Assembly: GCF_000247815.1 (NCBI RefSeq)
Contig: NC_021677.1
Coordinates: 39,685,717 to 39,749,716, forward strand
DNA from: Ficedula albicollis
Lineage: Eukaryota > Chordata > Aves > Passeriformes > Muscicapidae
Direction: 5' to 3'
Length of the DNA stretch: 64,000 bases
Shown here: positions 13,276-25,646 of the stretch, piece by piece
Layout of the letters: each line of letters starts with the position of its first letter
Numbering within the stretch: the first letter of the stretch is position 1
Notes under the pieces: model-generated
Seen by the model: the letters and a program-made list of their open reading frames with translations, nothing else
Told to the model about the DNA's origin: nothing
Databases searched by the model: none
Made by a program: the position numbers and the translations under genes

Positions 13276-16200
13276 GCATTAAATATGTGATCACAGTCTG
13301 AACTGTTACTTTATTGAGAACTCCTAATATCCTCCTTGATTCCTCTATCACTTTGAAGTCTCTTCTATTACATTCACGTAATGTCTTCTGCATAATTCCA
13401 GTATCAGTCACATCAATGTTTTCTTAGCACTAGTTAGCTGTCTTTCTTCCCTTTCTAGTCAAATAGAATCCATATCACTTACCTATGGATATCTGCTATG
13501 AAGGCATGTACTGCTAGGCTAATCCTCTCAACCTCTTTTACACTCGTTGAAACAAGATACAGAGCAGCTCAATTGCTGCAGTTTTCTTTTGGCATCACAT
13601 TTAATCTAAATCTGAGTCACATGAAATTTCATCCCTTCTGGACTTGCACAAAATTGGAAATGTTCTACTCTTCCCAGGTCAGAGAAAAACACATTATCTG
13701 AAGCCTAGGAAATGTGTGAAAAAAACACCAAGATGTTGTTGCCATATGAATAGCACACTGTTCACAAAATGATTGCAGAATTGACTGCATGACTGCCAGA
13801 CTTATAGGATATTAACTGGAGGCTGAATTGTCAAGTTTTGCCTGGCTTGATTGAATGCACTCCATCTCCAAGTACACGTACTCTATACCTAATTGACTCA
13901 TCATGAACTTTAAGTAAAAGCCTGAAAATTCAGTGAAAACTTTATTGGTGTCTCCTTTGTATTTAGTGCTCTGAGAGCTCATTATGGTTGAAAAAACCCC
14001 CAAATCTATGACTAAAAAACTCAAAGAAATATCATAGTTTCAGATCCAAAACACTTACCATACTTATGGAAAATTATCTCAGGTACTTACTTAACAAAAG
14101 ACAACTAGCAAATGGTAGCAATACCCTGGAATTAAGTTTCAGTCTTTAAAGTTCATTTTCAGGCAAGATTCAATTACAAGAAATGGTGCAATTTGAAATG
14201 TGTGTTTCAAAGCACTGGATTGTTAAAACAGAAAGCTGTCAGGCAGTCACATCTTTTGAGTCACAACAAGAATAAAAGAGTAGTTATCATGAAGAACTCT
14301 CACAGTTATTTGGATGCATTAAATGGTTCAGAATAAATGAGAATATTTCTTATTGCATGCTGGAACAGTACAGTATGCTTTATCAATCTGTCTTTTCACA
14401 CACAAGGGGTTAAACTCTGGTGTACCAGCAGAGCTTCCTGCTGTGAATGTGTTTGCTGTGATATAATGCAGGAGATATAAGGCTGCTCAGGCGCCAGCAG
14501 CTAGTCTAGGTAAGATGTTATGATCAAAGGTGCTTCACAAAGCTGAGGTGCCATTCAGGCTTTTAAAGACACTGTTAGCAGCTGGAGGATTACTCTAAAA
14601 AGAATGCGCTGAAAAAAATTTGTTGTGCTGAGTACTGCCACAATTCACCTAGATTTCTTTACCTGTAGCCAAAGGCAGGGAAAAAAATCAAACCATGCTT
14701 TATGTATATTTTTTGCAGGGCAGAAATTATGTGCATGTTTTGTATCTAGAAAATTGCACAAGATGAAAACCCATGTAGTTTGATGGCTTCAATGTGGCTT
14801 TGATATTTGTAGCAAGAATTCAAAAGAGGTTTCAAATATTGCCAGTAGGATATATATTTTAATACAAGTATTTGACATTGCTGCATGCTCTGTGCTAAAT
14901 TCAGTAAGGTCTACACTGTGAATAAGATGTAAATAAAAATAAACAAATTTGCTGCACCATTATTCCTGATTCTGTGCAGGTAGTGCTCTGAATATAAGAG
15001 AATTTCAGTCTTCCATTTTCATCTGAAATTAAGTGGAAATTTTTTGTTGTTTTGATTTTTTTAATCTATTAAAAAATCCTGATTAAGTAATGGGTCTGCA
15101 GATCAGGAAGGCTTCTCGGTATTCAGTTGCTCTGCTCATATTGTGATTAAATAATATACAGACAGATGGAATCTGTGCCATTTTATTATTTTTCAGATTA
15201 GTGGAGTCCAAGCATGGATATCACAAAAACCAGATCTTACTTTTTTCTCTTAATTTAATGTAAATGTGAAGAAGTTTGAAGATTTTAATTAAAACGAGAT
15301 GATAAATTTCCAGCTGTAATTCCTGGTTTAATTTTATGCTGTCTTTTTTTTTTTTCTTCTACACTGTCTATTAATAGCCACTCTATGATTAACTTGCAGT
15401 AGGACCCAGAGCATGATATACAAAACCAGGGCAGTAAGGAAATTAAAGTTATGTGAACTGTAGAACCAGAATTTCTGCTCTCTGTAGTCATATTGTTATT
15501 TTCCTTTGATATGAGGACTTCTGGCTATGTTGAATATTTATGCACCAGTGTTTCCTAGCAAAACTATCAGAGGTGATGTGAGGTCATTTTATAGTATTGT
15601 TCTCAATATCAGCATTTGGAGCAGAGTACAGGATTGCACCAGTTGTCAGTGTGGCAATATGCTGGGAGCAACCAGATTCCTCTGAAATCAGAGTGACTGT
15701 CAGGGCTAATTAGCAGAGGTGTGAAATAATGATGTCTTTTTAATCAAGAGGCCTCTCTAGGAGCCAAGCTTATGCACGTATTTTATAGTATTTACATTGT
15801 GTTTAATTGGGACAGCTCTAAGGCTTCTCACTGGGTAACTGGGACAGTTGGAGTTGGCTCTGGTGGCTGATTAACTCCCAGTCAGAGGTAATTACAAGAG
15901 TAAAGCCCAAGTGTTCAGATAAGCAGTGCACCACACTGTGCTGTGATGCAGTTTGCCACCTCTCACTGTGCCCTTAGGACACACTGCATGCTCCTCAGGC
16001 AGCAGTGGTGAGCTGAAAGCTGAGGGAGCTTCACTGCCCTGCCTGCAACTGCCAGCACTCACAATGTTTTAAGGGGAGTGGTAAAGGGTGAAAGTATTTC
16101 GCCTTCTTCACACATCATACCCCTTCAGAAAAATACTTTCTTTATTTTGCCCTCAGAGTCCTAACTGGTGCTGTGTTAAATATTGGGCTTTTAGCTGTCT

Positions 16201-18910
16201 AGGGGAAGCTTTGCTGATCAAGGAAAACCAGGACCAGAGCAGCCAGGCTGGCAATTGGCAGTGAGAGATGGCAGAAGATACAAGCAGCTAACAGAAAATG
16301 TGAGTGTGTTTGTGAAATTAGAAATCTGCAACCACATGTAGGCAAAGCAGCAGGTGGAGAGAGAGCAGTACAGCAGAGGTGGGAGATGGCCACAAAGTGT
16401 ACCTAGGAGTGGTGGCTAGTGGAGAAAATCAGTGGTAAAGAGACCCAGGGCAGGTTGTTCTAAAGACTGAAGCTATTCCATCATAAAAATCTGAAATAGG
16501 AAAGGACTCGGGGAATAGATGAAAGAAGTCTTAGTGAGAAGGGTGGACTGTTCCTGGTAGACCCAGAAATTGGATTTGGGAGAGTTGAGGTGCTTTTGGG
16601 AAGTCTGAGGAGCTCTGGGTGAGCTGGGAGGCACTGAAGATGTTTGTAGCTGTGGAATAGCTTGGTAAGAAGGCAAGAGAGTCCAGAGAGAAATCAGTGG
16701 GAAAAGGGAAACTCAAACATCTGAAGTTGGGAGTCACACAGGTACCTGAAGAATCACCATAGGACACCCACCCAGCAAGGTATGTGTGAGTGAAATTCCT
16801 CTCCTCATAAAGAGCTGAAACTTGTCCCTTTACTGCTTTAATTTAATACACCTCTGAGTTTCTAGGAACACGTGGTAGGAAGAAAGAAGGTTAAGGTGGG
16901 CAGAAGATGAAGAGTACAACTGTGCCATGCCAACAACAAAATAGTCACTTAGAAGAGTTTTTAACAGGAGATTTAAAAGTGTTTTTAATTGGCTAAAATA
17001 ATTCAGAGAAGTAGAGTTTGAGCAGCCAAACAATGCAGGGAAAACAACAAGGAATGTGAGTGATCAAAAGTCCCCATCTCTATTTCAGTGGCAAAAAATA
17101 CTCCTACAAAGCTCACTGGCATGTCTGGTAGAAATGTAAAATATTAGTAAAGTATGTGTGCCAAAACTGCAGGAGGAAGATGAACCTCTGCAATCAGCAG
17201 AACAGAGGACTGCTCCATGTACTGACCCCAAGATAGAAAGTCTTCCTGGAACCTAACATGAAGAAGTCCTGTTATACCACTGCACTGCTGTCTTCATAAA
17301 AAGCAACAAGAATGTCAACATTTTACCTCACAAAAAGGGATGAGAAGGAGATTTCCTGTGGGGTAAGGCTTTTTATTTGTGTTATGTATAGGGTTAATAT
17401 AAGTAATGTCAGCGAATTACCTTTGGCATCATCTATAGATGATAAATTAAACCTAAATGAAACCTATCTCAATTTTTAACCAGTCTTTTTTTGTTTCCTT
17501 TGTCTATTTTTCAAGGTTTATCTGTGTTTTGTATATTTTGATCCTAATTAGATGTTAATATTCCAAATAATTGTGTATTCCTTGACTCTGGAGTGTAGTG
17601 ATAATGTCAGTTACTGTCAGTCCTGTAAGTCATATTCCTCTATGCCATGGACCTAGCCATGATTCCTATTATTTCTTAAATTTTGAAATATTTTATATTG
17701 AAATAACACTGTATTCCTTGGGACTTAATCTGTTTCTTTATCTCTTCATTCTTACAATCATGTGGAGTGCCGTGGAGAGAATATTTCTGAACAGTTTTAA
17801 AGGATGTGCCCTCCTGATCCCCAGTCCTCTCAGAAGACAGGGAGGCTAACTGCTGAGCTGCTGGCCTGACAGGGAGCATGAAACACAAACCCCCACTTAG
17901 GTATTACAGATATGGACTAGGTATATAAACAGCACAAATGAGCAGGAGCACAAGAACGGGGTCATGTTGCTGCTTTGTTGTTTTGGTTTTTTTTCTTGAA
18001 AGACTGTTGAAAAGCTATTCTACTTATCCCCAGTCTGTTGTTTATTGTCATTGTATGTGATTTTATGTTCTGTACCCTGTTTAACAGACAAGTGAACAAT
18101 AGATGATGCAGAAACCAAAGCAATAAATATACATCCTTTAAATTTATGAGGCTTTAGCAAGGTGTCCCAGACTGCAACAGTAGCCCTAAATAAGAAGGAC
18201 AGTGGAATAGTGAGCCTGGGAAAGAGAAAAAGGAAAACGGAACCAAACCTCAGTTCAGTTTTGTATTCTGCTATTCATCCAGTACTGTTTGCAGTTAAAA
18301 CATAACAACAGAAAACTGTTACTGGAACCTGCTAAATAACCCAGCTTAGGGCTGTTTCCAAAGAACCAGATGGAGAGTCCTGTCATGCTGTTCACATCTC
18401 CATTGTTCCACAGAATAGCTCCCGAGGGCTGCCCTGGAAAAGGCATTCCAACCCCAAGTTCTCTGCAGCCATGCTCTAGACCCATAGAACACCTCTGGAG
18501 AGCAGGTCCATCAGATTGTGCACAGCAGACAAATCTCTCTTTCCACTCCTCTCTGACTCAGTCCTGTTGAAACCATGACCCCATCTCACTGCCCTGTACC
18601 AGGGATTCTACTGAATGCTTGGTGTTGTATGACAGTGTTTTCAAAGCAAATCAGTGGGGGCTGGAGCCAGATCTGTCAAGCTTTCATGACTCCTATGCAA
18701 ATTATCTGTGTGAGCCTTACAGCCTACATACAAGAGACAAAGTGCATTTATTCCTAAACCACAAAGCTAATACTCAAAGAACTTTCTTTCAATCACTCTG
18801 TAAGCCTCAACAGCATGATGGCATGCTGTCCTTCATCTGTACCATGTTTTCCACAGAAAGGGAGCTGATATACTCCAGCTGGACATCAAGGGGAGATCAG
18901 TGCTATTTCC
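13276..18910. other. Intergenic, includes a purine-rich patch at about 16200-16900
   Basis: Mostly AT-rich DNA. Between about 16200 and 16900 the + strand is enriched in A and G (GAGA, GGAAG words), which creates Ser/Pro/Leu-rich chance frames on the minus strand. No gene recognised. Confidence 0.55.
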
Positions 18911-19848
18911 CCTCTCCTCTCCTCTCCTCTCCTCTCCTCTCCTCTCCTCTCCTCTCCTCTCCTCTCCTCTCCTCTCCTCTCCTCTCCTCTCCTCTCCTCT
19001 CCTCTCCTCTCCTCTCCTCTCCTCTCCTCTCCTCTCCTCTCCTCTCCTCTCCTCTCCTCTCCTCTCCTCTCCTCTCCTCTCCTCTCCTCTCCTCTCCTCT
19101 CCTCTCCTCTCCTCTCCTCTCCTCTCCTCTCCTCTCCTCTCCTCTCCTCTCCTCTCCTCTCCTCTCCTCTCCTCTCCTCTCCTCTCCTCTCCTCTCCTCT
19201 CCTCTCCTCTCCTCTCCTCTCCTCTCCTCTCCTCTCCTCTCCTCTCCTCTCCTCTCCTCTCCTCTCCTCTCCTCTCCTCTCCTCTCCTCTCCTCTCCTCT
19301 CCTCTCCTCTCCTCTCCTCTCCTCTCCTCTCCTCTCCTCTCCTCTCCTCTCCTCTCCTCTCCTCTCCTCTCCTCTCCTCTCCTCTCCTCTCCTCTCCTCT
19401 CCTCTCCTCTCCTCTCCTCTCCTCTCCTCTCCTCTCCTCTCCTCTCCTCTCCTCTCCTCTCCTCTCCTCTCCTCTCCTCTCCTCTCCTCTCCTCTCCTCT
19501 CCTCTCCTCTCCTCTCCTCTCCTCTCCTCTCCTCTCCTCTCCTCTCCTCTCCTCTCCTCTCCTCTCCTCTCCTCTCCTCTCCTCTCCTCTCCTCTCCTCT
19601 CCTCTCCTCTCCTCTCCTCTCCTCTCCTCTCCTCTCCTCTCCTCTCCTCTCCTCTCCTCTCCTCTCCTCTCCTCTCCTCTCCTCTCCTCTCCTCTCCTCT
19701 CCTCTCCTCTCCTCTCCTCTCCTCTCCTCTCCTCTCCTCTCCTCTCCTCTCCTCTCCTCTCCTCTCCTCTCCTCTCCTCTCCTCTCCTCTCCTCTCCTCT
19801 CCTCTCCTCTCCTCTCCTCTCCTCTCCTCTCCTCTCCTCTCCTCTCCT
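18911..19848. repeat. (CCTCT)n pentanucleotide array, about 188 perfect copies
   Basis: 938 bases of uninterrupted CCTCT (AGAGG on the other strand), flanked by TGCTATTTCC on the left and AGGTTTACC on the right. It is a pure polypyrimidine/polypurine tract with mirror symmetry. The three long open frames through it (Leu-Leu-Ser-Ser-Pro repeats on + and Arg-Gly-Glu-Glu-Arg repeats on -) arise only because no stop codon can form in the repeat. Confidence 0.98.
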
Positions 19849-22800
19849 AGGTTTACCTTGGCTGTGCACTCTGTTTTTAAACAGGTCCCACTTCAGCCCA
19901 TTGTTGATCTGCAAACAAATGTTTGTTGAGGTAAAAATAAGAAAGGGACTTGTTACTGTGTCATATGTCTCCCTTTCTTTTTCAATCCTGTTTTGGGTCA
20001 AACTGAGCACTAAACAAAAGCCTGTTTTGAATTCTTTGGCTGTATTTTAGCCCGTGTCTGCAGCATGGTGAAGCATTGCTGACCCAGATTTTCACGTGTA
20101 TTTAGCCAACTTGGACTCTGTGATGGCACCACTGCCTTGCCTCTGGGTAATAAACAAATTCAGGCACCCTGAGTTACACAGAGCTGTTAGACAGACCCAC
20201 CTTTGCTTTCTGAAGAGCACTTCTTGGAGGGAATAGCTTTTCTTAAAAGCATTTTTTAGGTTTAATTTTGGAAGTATAACCTGCTGTCTTTATGCGTTTA
20301 ATGTTTAATACTGCTAAGCAGAATTTTAGCCTTCTTTTTATTGTATTTATTTAGTAATGCCCATGAGATTAGTATCTCAACAGAAAAAATCAATAGCACT
20401 TCACTATAGACATGTAAAGACAATACAATGCCTCACAGCCTTTTCACACTAAACCAAAACATCTCTGAAATACACCTTTGCCTTTTTTTAATAACCATAC
20501 TTTCTGTATTGGGAATATGGTGGAAAACATTTTTTGATCAATTTAGTAGATGAAAAAATAATAACACCAATTTTTCTATGTCAGAACATCTTGAAAAATG
20601 TGAAGAATTACAGAGTGAGTGCTGGTTTATGTCTAACCAAGCCCAAGTTTCAACCCCCCCCCACCTTTCTGTTGTATTGACATTTAAAATGGGCTAGAAA
20701 TAGAACAGAGGGGAAAAAAACCAAAGCACAAGCAAAAACCACTTCCATAATGCAAGCCCAATCAAAAGGATACTGCACTGCAGTTTGTGATGAAGGCAGT
20801 TTGGTCTGAGGATTCACTGAGGTACTGGAACCAGTTGGAAAAGTTTTTTCTTTATTTTGAGCATTCAGAACTTTTTTTAAAGTCTGGCCTGAAGTTAGTA
20901 TTTCATGCAAAAAACTCTCAAGTGATTGTTTAGAAGGCAAAACCTCCCAAAGGAGACAAAAAATTACTCCTTAGGGACAATTAATGTCCCTATATTAAAC
21001 GAAAGAAATATATGAAAATCTTGGCAAAACAAAACAATACTTAGTACAATGACCCCTTGCAGAGGCTTTAATTATCATTTGCACAATCGAATGTGATCTT
21101 TATCTCTCTTGCACTATCCTTTCATTACTGTCTTTGCTCATAGAACTATGCTGTCTAAAAATTTTTCAGATTTCTGATGAAGTGATCAGTGTAATTTTAT
21201 TTCCAGTGCCATGTTTCCTTTCTGCTGTGCCTTGTGGTAGGTGTAACAATAGTGCTGCCTGCCATTGCTTGGATCTGAGAGTCAGCCACCCATGCAGTCT
21301 CTGTAACTGTGCACAGCCCCATTGCTCAGTACTGTTCACTTCCATATTCTGATTTAATTTGTGAATTTGAATGCAGCAAAAAACTTGTTCATTTCCTGTA
21401 CTTGAAATTGTGCGTATCAATTATCTGAAGGGATGTATTGTTTGAATTACCATCATCTTGAGCTATTCAGAAGGTCCAAGATACAGACAGATTTTCCTGA
21501 GAGAGATGAAAAACACATGTCTGATATAAAAGCAACCCACTGCTAAATTGCACATCTCTTCTTCAACACACAGGATAAGCAGAGTGCTTCAAAGAAAAAA
21601 GTAGACAGAATTTGGAGTGTGGAGCACTTTATTTTCATTATCCTTAGGCTCAAAAATAGTATAATAAGGGAAAGATTCTAACGCCTCATTTCCTTTTTCC
21701 AGTTCCTAGTATGGAATTTTCTTGTAGGTAATTTTTTCTTTCTGGGAATAATTAGAAAGAAAATTAGCTTCAGTCTGTAAAAATGCATTTTTCTTTGCAT
21801 TGAGAGATTCTTCCAAGATTATGAGGAGTCAGAAAGCCTTTTGCTTTTAAAGTATGGGAGAAAAGGAAACAACACTGAAGTCTGAGAGCTGCTCCTTCCT
21901 GCAAGCCCTTTCTTCGACTTTGCTGTGTTGTGCAATTTGAGATCTGGGCTAGCACCTTCCTTTCAACTCTCCCTTTAGATCCCTACATCTCTTCTCTGAA
22001 TACTAAAAAGTACATTATTATCATTACCTTACACATCTCAAATATTCAAGATGAGACAGCTCCCAGCTTAGCACCACATCTGCAGACTCTTAAAAGATGG
22101 TCTGTGCACAGATACAAGATCATGAGTTAGCCTCAGTTCTAGTAATTATTGACCTGACCTAATGCTATTAAGTCAATGGGAACTTCTAATGAGTTTCAAA
22201 GGACTTTGGGTCAGGATTTTTGTGCACAGTAAGTCAAATGATGCATTAAGACACCCCTTCAATTTTGCTTTCAAACACTGACATTTGGAAAGGTCAGTCT
22301 GAAAGAACCTTTGAACTCATGATTAAGAGTAAGCAGAGCGAAAATAATAAATTATTATCTCACAAGGATCTTGCTTTAACATATTCAAAGTGAGATATTT
22401 ACATTCTTCAAAGATGTCAAATGGAGAAATAAAATACTTCATGTTGCTTGTGCTGTACCTCTATGAATCTTTCCAGAGTGTTATTACAGATGTTGAGTTT
22501 TCCAAGTACAATGCCTTAATAGCTTTTAACCTCAGTGGTTGTTGGAAAAGAATGGTTCAGTCCTTCAGCTGGTACTTTTCTCTGACACATTTAAGGAGTT
22601 AGCACAGCCAAGAAAATTATAAAACACAATAGCTCAACTAGGGCACTTACTAGTCATTGGTCAATGGAAGCAGCAGGCAAAGAGCAGCTCTCACTACCTG
22701 TGATAAGATTTTCTAACATTTACAACTCACTTCTGCAGTTACTGCTCTGTCAAAACCTCCCATTTTAAGTTTCAGCACTCAGTACACAAATGTGTCATGT

Positions 22801-23042
22801 TTAATTCTGTAAACTCCAGAAATAAGCTGATTTTGTTGCTGTTGTTTGTGATACTGGGACATGCAGCTACTGTTCCCTGAGCATGTAAAACATGCTCAAC
22901 TGGGTGAAAAAACAGTTTGTCTTAGGTCAGGAAAAAGAACAAGAAAAGTGATAAAATTCAGTTCCTGGAAGAATGCAAAAAACTCCTACAGTGTTTGTGC
23001 TGAATAAAGTTGGTTTTCTGGTATAAATAAGCCATCAAAGGC
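19849..23042. other. Intergenic, no gene recognised
   Basis: AT-rich DNA downstream of the pentanucleotide array. There is a 9-bp-arm hairpin TGAGCATGT-AAA-ACATGCTCA near 22878-22898 and nothing else notable. Confidence 0.55.
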
Positions 23043-23195
23043 GATAGATTTCATATTTGTGAACATCACTGTCAAACCAGATAAAACAAAACTCATGTTT
23101 TAGTTGATGTTACCATACTGATAGATTTCATATTTGTGAACACACTGTCAAACCAGATAAAGCAAAACTCATGTTTTAGTTGATGTTACCATACA
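23043..23195. repeat. 77-bp tandem duplication
   Basis: Copies begin GATAGATTTCATATTTGTGA at 23043 and 23120 and end in GTTGATGTTACCATAC. They differ by a small deletion (CATCACTG/CACACTG) and one A/G change. Confidence 0.92.
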
Positions 23196-23223
23196 AAGGA
23201 GAGTAAAATGACAAGTTTTTACA

Positions 23224-23322
23224 ACTTGCACATGGTGTGACTCTTGAGCTGTCCCGTCCAGGGCCAAGACCTGGGGTCATTGATACTTCTGCATTCCTTC
23301 CAACTCAGGATTCTGTGATTCC
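23224..23322 (+). mobile_element. Short CR1-like 3' tail remnant
   Basis: CCTTCCAACTCAGGATTCTG followed by TGATTCC resembles the CR1 3' terminus. The preceding bases (CCAAGACCTGGGGTCATTGA) fit more weakly. Boundaries approximate. Confidence 0.45.
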
Positions 23323-23526
23323 TGTTTATACTCATTACTTACTCCTTCAATTTCATCTATAACCAGAGTGAGTTGGCTGTTAGGGAGATCACTGAGTTTC
23401 ATCTTCAGCCTCGTGGCTGACAGATGCCCGGAAGTGAAGGTATGATGAAGGCATGAAAGTGGACTTAAACTTTTGGGGTAGCCACTAAAATCATATTTAA
23501 TTAACTTTTAGCTTTCTGTAACATAG

Positions 23527-24163
23527 TGTCCTAGTTTCAGCTGGGATAAAGCTTGTTTTCTTTTTAGTAGCTAGTAAGCACAGTGCTGTGGTTTGGATTC
23601 AGTATGAGAATAATGTTGGTGACACACTGATTTGGTCATTGCTAAGCAGCCCTCACCCTCTGTCAAGGATTTGTCAGTGTCTCATGCTCTGCCAGTGATG
23701 AGGTACACAAAAAACTGGGAGGCAGCCTGGCTAGCACAGGTGACTGAACTGGCCAAAATGATGTTCCATTCCACAGAACATCATGCTCAGAATATAAACT
23801 GGGGGAAGTTAGCCAGGAGCAGGATGGTAATTGTGGTTCAGGGACAGGCTGGTCATCAGTCAGCAGGTGGTGAACATTGTGCATCACTTGTTCTTTGGTT
23901 TTATCTGCCTCTCTCCCTCTTATTTTATTACAATTATTGTTACATATGTTTTAGTTACAAAACTGTTCTTTTTCTCAATCCATGGGCTCTATTTTATTTT
24001 CTTTCCTGATTTTCCTCCCCATCTCCTTGGTGGGGGTGGGCAGGGAAAGGGAAGTAGGCATTAGGGTATTTTTTTGGGGCAGCTGCAAGGTACTTAGGGT
24101 ATTTTTTTGCCAGCTGAAATTGAACAGGCATTAGGGTATTTTTTTGCCAGCTGAAATTGAACC
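23527..24163 (+). mobile_element. Solo LTR of an endogenous retrovirus, related family
   Basis: Begins TGTCCTAGTTTCAGCTGGGA, the usual 5' end of this passerine LTR type. It continues with CATGCTCAGAATATAAACTG (TATAAA at 23793-23798) and ends near GCCAGCTGAAATTGAACC. A short internal unit (TTAGGGTATTTTTTTGCCAG) is repeated near the 3' end. No internal viral genes. Confidence 0.8.
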
Positions 24164-25368
24164 ATGATGCTTAATTGCCTATATCATTGTAGAAAGGGTG
24201 ACCTTCTTGAGCAATCAACTGGATGCATTCCTACCAGTAAGCTCTTCCTGGTAGCAAGCATGGCCTCTCGGTCTGGCTGAAGATTGCTGTGTTGCTGTGG
24301 GAACAGTGGATTACCACTGCTGGCTCTGGGAGGAGCAATTACCCAAAATATGTGACAGGGCTATAAACACCTGAGATATATATTCTTCATGGAGATGCAA
24401 GAACCAGTTCAACGACTGAGGATGCCAAGTGCTGCATATGTGGAATAAAATTTCTTTTGTCAGATGCAATCCAGTGACTTTTGACAAATGGAAACAAGTG
24501 TGTCAGATAAAACTCATAGATAAAACTCCAGCTTCAATGAGTGCAGGATGGCTCATGGAGGTGCTCAAAAGCACAGGCCGAGGCTTTGTCCTGTCAGATG
24601 ATCACCTCTCCTGCAAGCAACCTCACATGCACCTTGGGCAGGTCCCTGGATGCTTTCATGTGTCACATCTCGCCAACAGAGCCCTCCCTGTGTCACACAC
24701 CTCATGGAGCTGCTCTTCCCTATGATGCTGATGTGCCAATGGTACTGTATGATCAGGGAGCAAATAAGCATCTGATCAGATGAGTTGTCTTCCAGTGGCA
24801 GAATAAATCCATATTTTGGTGTAATACAGGAAAGGAGATATACAAGAGATACAAGACAAAGGAGAGAATAGGCATGTACCATCCTTCTGTTCACATTACT
24901 GATCCTATTTCATGCAACCAGTGAGTAGGATCATAGCCTTTGAAAGCCTAAACCAATGAACACCCCCCAGTTCCAACTGCAGTTCACATCTAATCTCTCC
25001 ACTAATCAGTTCAGGTTGGTGTGGGTTGGGTTGTATTAGTGAAGTTTAATAGCAAAGAACCTTGCTTTTGACATATAGTTGTGATGTTAGAATCAGTCAG
25101 GCAAATGGAATTCATTGGCTCCCACTGAAGCTAACACAGCTGCACAGCAAGACCTGGAAGCGTAATTGAGACCATCCTCTCTTGCTCTGCTGAACAAAAA
25201 AGAAATGCTCTCCAACCTAAAGCATGCCTATTCTGCTAACTTAGAGCCAGCATTGTTACTCAAATATCCACCTGTCCAGCTGGGCACAGCACCTAGTTCT
25301 AGAGTGTTGTGACTACTTTAACTCAGTCATATAGAAACTGGGCATAGGTGACTTCACCATCTATGTTT
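24164..25368. other. Intergenic, no gene recognised
   Basis: Includes a moderately GC-rich part at 24200-24750 with overlapping short frames but no recognisable protein. Confidence 0.5.
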
Positions 25369-25494
25369 ACATAAATCTGTGGGCATTTCTAATGAGTTCA
25401 TGCTCCAGCTGGTCTGTAAACTAAGTCACAGACATAAATCTGTGGTCATTTCTAATGAGTCCATGCTCCAGCTGGTCTGTAAACTAAGTCACAC
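25369..25494. repeat. 63-bp tandem duplication
   Basis: Copies at 25369-25431 and 25432-25494, from ACATAAATCTGTGG to AACTAAGTCACA, with about two or three substitutions. It is immediately followed by a second, unrelated duplication. Confidence 0.92.
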
Positions 25495-25646
25495 AAGGCC
25501 AAGCAAGTTGTCATGACATCAGGCTATATTTGATCACACAGCATACAAGGGGATTAGACAGACTTTAATACAAGGCCAAGTAAGTTGTCATGACATCAGG
25601 CTATATTTGATCACACAGCATACAAGGGGATTAGACAGACTTTAAT
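25493..25646. repeat. 77-bp tandem duplication abutting the previous one
   Basis: Copies at 25493-25569 and 25570-25646, from ACAAGGCCAAG to CAGACTTTAAT, with a single C/T difference. It abuts the 63-bp duplication at 25494, giving an A-A-B-B arrangement. Confidence 0.93.

Noticed and set aside
18619..20010. Long open frames on both strands (up to 436 codons) across the CCTCT array
   Set aside because: They consist almost entirely of a five-residue repeat forced by the stop-free pentanucleotide, and no protein evidence exists in the flanks.
24057..24140. Several TTAGGG motifs considered as interstitial telomere repeat
   Set aside because: Only three scattered TTAGGGT words, part of a short duplicated piece at the LTR 3' end; no tandem TTAGGG.
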